A stretch of DNA of 64,000 nt from Stylonectria norvegica (Eukaryota; Ascomycota; Sordariomycetes; Hypocreales; Nectriaceae), in NCBI GenBank assembly GCA_014621405.1, contig JAANBC010000076.1, positions 1 to 64,000 on the forward strand. The letters run 5' to 3'. A program made the position numbers and the translations under genes. Under the pieces are notes generated by a model that worked only from the letters and a program-made list of their open reading frames with translations, was not told the DNA's origin and did no database searches. Positions within the stretch are counted from its first letter, which is position 1, and each line of letters starts with the position of its first letter. This document shows positions 57,921 through 64,000 of the stretch, piece by piece.

Positions 57921-60519
57921 CGCCGACGGCCATGTCGACGACCGGCCGCGCGACAAAGCCCGACGCTCAAAATCGGAGAGGAAGCCCCGCGACAAGGACC
58001 ACGACAAGGACCGAGACAAGGACCGCGAACGTCGCCCCCACCGATCCTCTCGCTCGTCCAAGACGAAGCTCACCGACGGCAGCGAGACACATTCACACTC
58101 CTCCAGCCGCCGCCACAGGAAGCGGGACGACACTCGCGAGCGGGCCGCATCCACGAGCGACCTCACCGCAGATCACTCCAAGATCGACCTGACCAGAACC
58201 GAACTCTCCTCCAACCGCATATCTCTCCCTTACCCGTCTTTCAGCAAGGTCCACAGTAGGGAGGCTGTCGCCAGCCGCGAATCGCTGCATGTGCCTCGAC
58301 GGTCGAACCCTCTGACGCCTGAACCGACCGATGTTGGCGACGACGAGACCCGTCGCTCCAAGTCGGCTGAACTCCCGCGCAAAACATCCACCTCCAAGAA
58401 GACGTCGCGACCACCGAGTCCCCCAGAAACAGATCTCTCCGCCGATAAGAAACCCGCTGAGGACTTGTTAAAGGTGGAAGAGGCGGAAAGACCCATTTCA
58501 AGGACATCCAGCCTCTCAAGGCCTGCTTCACGAAGCGACGAGCCGTCTAGAGTCAGTCGCAGATCAGCATCGTCAAGCCAAGCAACATATGTCAGAGCCT
58601 CGGCTCTCAAATCCCGCGAGAACCTTCGTCCGGAATCCAGAGCATCGAGCTCTTCTCGCCAATCCACGCGGCGGACGCCGTCGACTCGAAGTCTCAAGAA
58701 GCCCGAGCCAGATCCTAAGCCTGATGCCGACGAGGTTGAGTCCTCACCTTCCAGCGCTCAGGATTCATCACCAAAGACACCCACACAGTCACCGCAGTTT
58801 CCTCCTCCTGGCCTGCTCCCCGAAGCCAAACCCGAGACACCGTCAGTTATTGGCTCCGAAGACGACAACTCGAACTTGCACTCCAAGACCGCAACGCCGG
58901 CTTCTGCTTTTGCCGCACCACCTCCGCCTCCTCCACCACCGCCGCCCGTGTTAGATATCCAGGACGTTCCGCGGGTAGATTATCTACTCCAGAATGGCGG
59001 TCTGGCGTATCCAGTGCCCAAGAACTTCTTGACGGTGCTACCACGACAGAACGGCACTCGTCCCTCAAACCCACCTCTTATTGGAGCTGACACCCTCTTT
59101 GCTCCGTTTTTCAACCTGTTAGACCAGTACTCTACAGTTCTCAACAAGCAAGGCTCCGTTGCCGTAGCCACCGGCCATCGATCTGTCGCTCGTAGGCTGC
59201 TCGACCGACTGGAAAATGTCTTCTCCCGCGATCTGCCTCCACACGGCTGCTCCTGTATTATGTGCGAAAAAGCTCACGAAATCCATCGAGGCCTGACCTG
59301 GGGTGACGTCTTGGAATGGGTTAGCGGTCGTATCGAACTCCCTCAGTGGCCCCCGTTCGATCTCGCCGAGATTGGAACCAAGGCCGCTGAAATCTCTGCC
59401 GAAGCTCCTGCACGGCCGGCCTCTCCTGTCAAATTGGATCCCGACATCGCCGAGGAGTTTAGAGAACACTACCTCCGCCAGTCGAAGAAGGTTCGGTCTG
59501 CTGTGGATAAGTGGCTCTCGAATACGGGGGAGACGCCGGTGCCGCCGCCTCAGGAGGTGGACGATGAAACACTGACCTTTGCTATCTTGACAAATCTCGA
59601 CTCTGAGGACCGGCCATACTTCAATGCACTCCTCAACGGCTCTAGAGAGCTGCGACCGGCTACTCGTGCCCCGACACCACTGCATCGTCCACGAAATGAC
59701 TTTCTCATCAAGACTGGCTTGTCGCTGCAACGCCTTTACCGGTTGAACCAGGCGCCGCGGGATGCCGAATCTGCCATGTACCTGATCAGGAATCCTCACA
59801 CTCACGATCTACTTGTTACGTTATCCAACATCAACAAGTCGGAGTGGGAGATCTTGATCTCAGGTCGCTTCGACGGGTTCCTCTGGTCTGGTGCGGATGA
59901 TGACTTGACTCCCGGCGCTGAGTCGCGAGGCGCCACACCTGCCAGCGGTTATTTCAACACGCGGACCACGAGTCCTGGGCCGCGAGGCCCCTCGGGATTC
60001 GGTTCGAGAAACACGACCCCATTCTCCATGTATTCTCGAGGTACCACCCCAGCCTCCTTCGTCAGCCTCGCCTCATCAGGTATGCCCGGCGGTCGACAAC
60101 CAGTATCCAACGATGAAGAGATGGAGATGGTGGCTCTCTCGGAAATTGAACGAGAGATCTACAAGGGCATGGAGAACCTCGAAGACGCCTTTGAGAAACT
60201 CCACCACCGAGCCGAAGTCGTGCGCACAGCTCTCCGCCAACGAGGCGCAGGCTTGATGCAGAATCTCCAGAACCGCCGACGCATCGACGTGTTGCCAAAC
60301 CCCGGCTCCGGTAACTCCCAAAACTCGAACTACGAACGCCCAGCTTGGGCAACGAGTAGCGAACTTGACGCGCCGAGCGACGACGACTGGGTCTACGACG
60401 ACGAGGACATCAAACCCGATGATTCCGCCAGCAATATCAGCAGCGCGCGACATCGCCGACCTAAGAGACGGGTAGAGCGGCGAACGCCCGCGCCGATCGA
60501 TGAGGAGGATGAAGATTAG
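57901..60519 (+). CDS. Large conserved-looking hypothetical protein, fungal
   Basis: An intronless frame of 872 residues. Residues 1-75 are Arg/Lys/Asp/Ser-rich repeats (DKDHDKDRDKDRE-like). About 75-335 is disordered Ser/Pro/Arg-rich. A run of eleven Pro (about 340-350) precedes a folded-looking region at about 355-660 (DYLLQNGGLAYPVPKNFL, APFFNLLDQYSTVLNKQG, a CxCxxC motif in GCSCIMCEKAHEIHRGL, and WGDVLEWVSGRIELPQWPP). Then come a Gly/Ser/Thr-rich linker, a helix near 740-785 (EIEREIYKGMENLEDAFEKL), and an acidic end. No named domain is recognised. The CxCxxC plus His could bind metal. The start is chosen by Kozak context and length. Confidence 0.85.
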   Translation: MPSNDRDADGHVDDRPRDKARRSKSERKPRDKDHDKDRDKDRERRPHRSSRSSKTKLTDGSETHSHSSSRRHRKRDDTRERAASTSDLTADHSKIDLTRTELSSNRISLPYPSFSKVHSREAVASRESLHVPRRSNPLTPEPTDVGDDETRRSKSAELPRKTSTSKKTSRPPSPPETDLSADKKPAEDLLKVEEAERPISRTSSLSRPASRSDEPSRVSRRSASSSQATYVRASALKSRENLRPESRASSSSRQSTRRTPSTRSLKKPEPDPKPDADEVESSPSSAQDSSPKTPTQSPQFPPPGLLPEAKPETPSVIGSEDDNSNLHSKTATPASAFAAPPPPPPPPPPVLDIQDVPRVDYLLQNGGLAYPVPKNFLTVLPRQNGTRPSNPPLIGADTLFAPFFNLLDQYSTVLNKQGSVAVATGHRSVARRLLDRLENVFSRDLPPHGCSCIMCEKAHEIHRGLTWGDVLEWVSGRIELPQWPPFDLAEIGTKAAEISAEAPARPASPVKLDPDIAEEFREHYLRQSKKVRSAVDKWLSNTGETPVPPPQEVDDETLTFAILTNLDSEDRPYFNALLNGSRELRPATRAPTPLHRPRNDFLIKTGLSLQRLYRLNQAPRDAESAMYLIRNPHTHDLLVTLSNINKSEWEILISGRFDGFLWSGADDDLTPGAESRGATPASGYFNTRTTSPGPRGPSGFGSRNTTPFSMYSRGTTPASFVSLASSGMPGGRQPVSNDEEMEMVALSEIEREIYKGMENLEDAFEKLHHRAEVVRTALRQRGAGLMQNLQNRRRIDVLPNPGSGNSQNSNYERPAWATSSELDAPSDDDWVYDDEDIKPDDSASNISSARHRRPKRRVERRTPAPIDEEDED

Positions 60520-61204
60520 CGATGTTCACGGAACACATCGCGATGATAACAGCAACAGAGGGTCTCTGAAAGAACGAGGAAGGCCATGACACGAATTTGA
60601 CGACCAGGGTATATTTTACGCGCACACATTTTTGCAAGGGGGAATATAGAGCTGTGATGAGAAAAGACAACTACATAACTACATTGGCCATGTTGGAAGA
60701 ATCTTGTCTCATCCGTCACGGCCACACTTGTCGAGCCATATGGAGTTGAACGCAACCCTGTCGGATACCACTGCTGCTTTTTGCTTACGGGTCTTGTCTT
60801 TACACAATCTGCTTTGGACCTCTATTGCTTCAAAATTGGCTCGTCTTCTTATTCTATCGTTGTATGCTATTCACGTCGTTGTCGGTTTGGAAAATAGTAG
60901 ACAGAATGGTGGAAACTGTGTTCAGGGATGCTGCGGGTGGGGGGAGAGGTAACAGTAGTGGAAGTTTGTGTGGTTTGTGTGGTTTGTGTAGTTTGTTTAT
61001 GTGGTGAGTACGACGTTGGCCTTGATGGCTGGCAAATATGGAGGGTTTGCAATGGATGGATGGATGGATGGCTGGGGGGAAGGGGGAGTTTGTGATTGAT
61101 ACCTGGAATGACAATTGATGATTTGAATGCCATCCATCTTGGCGCCTGTCGTGAACGACCCTTGAAACTTGGTGATGTCCCATGGTATCAGTGGCAAGGC
61201 TGCT

Positions 61205-61320
61205 AATAATTCAACTCGGTTCAATTCGATTCAATTCAATCAATTCAATTCGAGGATATCTCAATTTAATCAATTCAATTCGAAATACCCTTGAATTGCA
61301 ATTAATTGCAATTTGAAGAT
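61205..61320. repeat. AATTCA-rich quasi-repeat
   Basis: The 15-mer atcaattcaattcga occurs at 61239-61253 and again at 61269-61283, a 30-bp period, inside a longer stretch of degenerate TCAATTCAAT words. Confidence 0.8.
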
Positions 61321-61487
61321 ACCCAAATTAGTTGAAGTATACCCTACAGCCGGTTTCCTTATGATGTGTCTTTTGGTGGTATGGGCCTGCAAATTTCAAC
61401 ACGCTGCGAGGCTTGCTGACTAATACTAACTATTCAGAATACAGCATTTTTAAGGAAAGCCCCACATCCCCCTAAGTAGGGGCCCTG

Positions 61488-61550
61488 CCCCAAAAAACCT
61501 CCCCAAAAACCCTCCCCAAAAAACCTCCCCGAAAAACCTCCCCAAAACAC
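61488..61550 (+). repeat. CCCCAAAAAACCT tandem quasi-repeats
   Basis: Five imperfect units of a 12-14 bp C/A sequence. Just before them, CCCCTA and TAGGGG form a small palindrome with a two-base centre (about 61470-61483). Confidence 0.8.
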
Positions 61551-61708
61551 ACGACTTTTCAAGCTTCAATATCATGATAATGCCCTCTCAGTCAATGACC
61601 TCAAATACTAGAAAAGGAACATAGAAGAGGAGGTTTTAGAAGGATATTTAGAGTCGGGATTGCTGTCATATGAAGTGGGCCTAGGGCTTCCCCACTCGAA
61701 ACAATTCA

Positions 61709-61796
61709 ATCAATTCAATTCAACTTACAGCCTTCAACTTCAACTCGAACCTGCCGCAATTCAACTCTCAAAAAACCCTGATTGAATTGAATTGAT
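61709..61796. repeat. 15-bp perfect inverted repeat
   Basis: atcaattcaattcaa at 61709-61723 is the exact reverse complement of 61782-61796, with a 58-base loop. The left arm shares its core with the repeats at 61239 and 61269. Confidence 0.85.
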
Positions 61797-61855
61797 AGCA
61801 GCCTTGGGTCCAACAGCGTCGCGGGCCGATTTAACGGGTTTGCAGGGGCGCGTTT

Positions 61856-61861
61856 GGCTAA
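61856..61861 (+). promoter_or_regulatory. Candidate XlnR-type site (GGCTAA)
   Basis: GGCTAA is the core of the fungal xylanase/cellulase activator site and lies about 395 bp upstream of the GH12 start. A six-base match alone is weak. Confidence 0.3.
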
Positions 61862-62125
61862 GGTGGACGAACGTCACGGCTGATCCGTAGTCAAGACCGG
61901 GCTTGTGGGACCATAGGCCGCGCAAGACAAATGACGGTATTCATTTGCGGACGATAAGGAGAAACAGAAAAAGTCCGTTCACGCGCCGTTCACGCGGGAG
62001 CATCCAGTTTTTGGTGGTGGTGATGTTTCAGATAGAGTGGGAACTCGGGCCAGACGGTTGGGATACAGGGTGTAAACGTGGAAGCGCTCGGAACGGAGAG
62101 TCTCGACTCTAGATGTTTGACAGGT

Positions 62126-62133
62126 TATATAAA
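62126..62133 (+). promoter_or_regulatory. TATA box of the GH12 gene
   Basis: TATATAAA, 120 bp upstream of the ATG at 62253, with a C/T/A-rich leader after it. Confidence 0.6.
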
Positions 62134-62252
62134 GCCGTTGGCAGCAATATGTACAAACACATCTCAACAGTTCATTCCATTTAACCTCTTCGTTCTACAA
62201 GTACATCTTTCAAAACGTGCCGGACACATTCAACTCTCGATCTTTACTCAAT

Positions 62253-63092
62253 ATGTGGTCTCAACTTCTCTTTATCGCTGCTGTGGCACCCGCTGCTTTG
62301 GCAACGATTGATATGTGCGGTGCGAGCGACACAACTACCAGCGACGGCTTCTCCTTCAGCAACAATGAATGGGGTGCGTCGTCTGGTGTTGGAAGCCAAT
62401 GCTCCTATCTCGATAGCATCAACACCGGTGGCGTCTCGTGGCGCACCGTCTGGGATTGGTCCCAAGGCACCGACAGCGTGAAGAGTTACGCTCACTCTGG
62501 ACGCGTTTTGGTTAGCAAGAAGCTCATCACCAGTATCGTATCTATTCCTACAGTGGCAAGCTGGAGCTACAAGGGCAGCAACATTCGTGCCGATGTGGCC
62601 TATGACCTGTTCACTGCTGCGAACAAGGAACACTCCCTCATCTACGGAGACTACGAGCTCATGATCTGGTGAGACTGGCCCGCACACTTCTTGACTCCTT
62701 ATGGCATGCTTATAGAATAACCAGGCTCGCGCGGATCGGCGGCGTGTACCCTATTGGACCTTCACAGGGCATTGTTACCATTGGTGGCCAAACCTGGGAG
62801 CTTTTCAAGGGTCTCAACACCAAGAGAAATATGACTGTGTTCACCTATGTCGCAACTACGCAGCGAACCTCCTGGAATAGCGACATCAAGCCATTCTTCA
62901 ACCACATGGCTTCTGCCCACGGCTACCCTGCCAGCAGCCAGTACCTTCTCAGTAAGTTCTTCCTATTAGACCCGTATAACAGATTAGACTAATAAGGCTC
63001 TGCCATCAGCCCTTGAGTTTGGAACCGAACCTTTCACAGGCTCCGGTGCCACGTTCACCGTTGGACACTGGGACGCCCATCTCAACCTTTAA
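62253..63092 (+). CDS. Secreted GH12 endoglucanase/xyloglucanase
   Basis: Retaining beta-glucanase of glycoside hydrolase family 12, acting on cellulose, beta-glucan or xyloglucan outside the cell. Exons 62253-62668, 62725-62951 and 63010-63092 give 241 residues, the normal family length; introns are GTGAGA...ACCAG and GTAAGT...ATCAG. A signal peptide (MWSQLLFIAAVAPAALA) is cleaved before TIDMC. The nucleophile is Glu135 in YELMIW, split by intron 1 at the Trp codon. The acid/base is Glu221 in GTEPFTG, encoded in the small last exon. Both catalytic residues are intact. A TATA box and a candidate GGCTAA site lie upstream. It faces the GH88-like gene tail to tail. Confidence 0.95.
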
Positions 63093-63793
63093 ACACTGGA
63101 TTTGCTAGTCTTTCAAGGGTGGCTCTGCGCTCTGGCTTGATTCACTTTCTTTCCTTTGACCCATGGGTTTCAAGTCATCTTTCATTCACTTAGTCTACTT
63201 CCTCGTTGTATATAGTAAATTCCGAATAACACTCTTGGGCGCCGTGCGCTTCAAGAGATGCTATTTGCTCTCCTGCAGGAGCCAAACATAAACCTCTGCC
63301 TCGTGCCATTTGAAACATTATGATGCGATATGAGTTCTGTAGGAACATGGTGGTCAGTAGCGAAATGGGGCACCCTTGCAAAAGGAGGCTCTGCAACGAT
63401 GGGCTAGTAGAATCCTGAACATCCTTTGGAGACCCTGCATATGCGCCCTTCCCGATATTAGCAGTAGTCTATGATGGTTATAGCGGAGTGTAAGCTGCCG
63501 AATTTCGTTAGTCAGTACCGTAGCTACCGTAACGATATCACCGTTAATCGCTTTACAATGGGAGAGAAGCTAGGCATTTGGGAGTATCTCACCTTCCAAC
63601 ATGAGAGATGGCCTGAATAGTGGCATGATATGTTTTGAGTGTGGACATATCGTGGACCCCGAGTTCATAAAGTTGAGTCCCACTCGCGCAGTTTTCGTCT
63701 TTGTTATCAACATAAAATTTCGAACTTTTGCAGCAGTAAACCTTGAGACATATTATAATTCGGCCCGTGGAACCGTATAAATTTCTGAATGTT
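63093..63793. other. Convergent 3' spacer between GH12 and GH88-like genes
   Basis: About 700 bases with no gene supported. Confidence 0.5.
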
Positions 63794-64000
63794 CTAGTAT
63801 ATTCCCATGCGTAACAGACGTGTCCCAAACTCGATAAGATAATAGTCCGCATACACCAGTCCAGTGTCACTCGCCTTGTTCTTCCTGAAGCTAGCGGCGT
63901 TGTAGCAGACAGTCGCATGCTTCAAGATGGCATCAAACCTAGTACCAGGCTCAGCATCTTCAAAGCCAATGCCTCCCGTGACTGTGGTACTCAGCTGCGC
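63794..64000 (-). CDS. C-terminal end of a GH88-like hydrolase (partial)
   Basis: An open frame enters from the right edge at 64000 and stops at 63796-63794 (68 codons). It has no start codon within the window. It reads GGIGFEDAEPGTRFDAILKH, YNAASFRKNKASDTGL and then VYADYYLIEFGTRLLRMG. The GL(V/I)YADYY-(L/F)-(I/L)E...LLRMG pattern matches the C-terminus of fungal GH88 unsaturated glucuronyl hydrolase-like proteins as I remember them. These act on uronic-acid oligosaccharides released by polysaccharide lyases. Codon use is G/C-ending. GH105 is the main alternative. The catalytic part lies outside the window. Confidence 0.65.
   Translation of the reverse strand, partial: AQLSTTVTGGIGFEDAEPGTRFDAILKHATVCYNAASFRKNKASDTGLVYADYYLIEFGTRLLRMGIY

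Larger units (their letters stand above)
60520..62125. other. Intergenic with low-complexity repeats
   Basis: No gene supported. It contains the 3' region of the 872-residue gene, GTTTGTGTG repeats near 60965-60998, and the AATTCA and CCTCC repeat blocks listed separately. Confidence 0.5.

Noticed and set aside
61468..61485. CCCTAA unit as a telomere-like sequence
   Set aside because: Only a single copy within a small palindrome; not an interstitial telomere array.
1..64000. tRNA genes, rRNA, CRISPR array, intact transposon
   Set aside because: I looked for T-loop-like GTTCGA words with flanking stems and for transposase or reverse-transcriptase frames and found none that hold up; CRISPR arrays are not expected in a fungal nuclear genome.

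Overview
The window looks like nuclear DNA of a filamentous ascomycete, most likely a Sordariomycete close to Colletotrichum or its relatives; the order is a guess. Support comes from short phase-variable introns with GTNNGT donors and CTAAC/CTGAC branch sites, from the fungus-specific set of genes (ApsA/Num1 cortical anchor, Atg3, Cwc24, Hal4/Sat4-type kinase, Flc/Pkd2 TRP-like channel, ATP sulfurylase with a dead APS-kinase domain, LaeA-like methyltransferase, GH12 glucanase) and from strong C/G preference at third codon positions. I see no tRNA, rRNA, CRISPR array or intact transposon.

Layout. 0.9-7.2 kb: apsA on the minus strand, with 24 degenerate repeats and a PH domain. 9.5-18 kb: a weak two-exon candidate, a small hypothetical gene divergent from cwc24, then atg3, then a coiled-coil hypothetical on the minus strand. 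18-30.2 kb: about 12 kb with no convincing gene, made of alternating GC-rich and AT-rich low-complexity DNA. 30.2-33.4 kb: a Hal4/Sat4-type kinase with an unusually long first intron. 34-46.5 kb: small or unknown genes (a 74-codon ORF, a five-exon hypothetical, an 81-codon charged ORF, several coding-like fragments) and an LaeA-like methyltransferase. 47-50 kb: a TRP-like membrane protein. 51-54 kb: gene-poor, with a possible decayed methyltransferase fragment. 54.3-60.5 kb: ATP sulfurylase and a large fungal hypothetical protein. 60.5-64 kb: low-complexity repeats, then a secreted GH12 glucanase facing the C-terminal end of a GH88-like hydrolase that runs off the window.

Most genes are unrelated housekeeping functions: nuclear positioning, splicing, autophagy, sulfate activation, ion homeostasis. 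The only visible functional pairing is the tail-to-tail GH12/GH88-like pair at the right edge, which suggests plant cell-wall breakdown. Intron-exon structures were worked out by hand from splice motifs and frame continuity. All function calls rest on recognised motifs, not on database searches.
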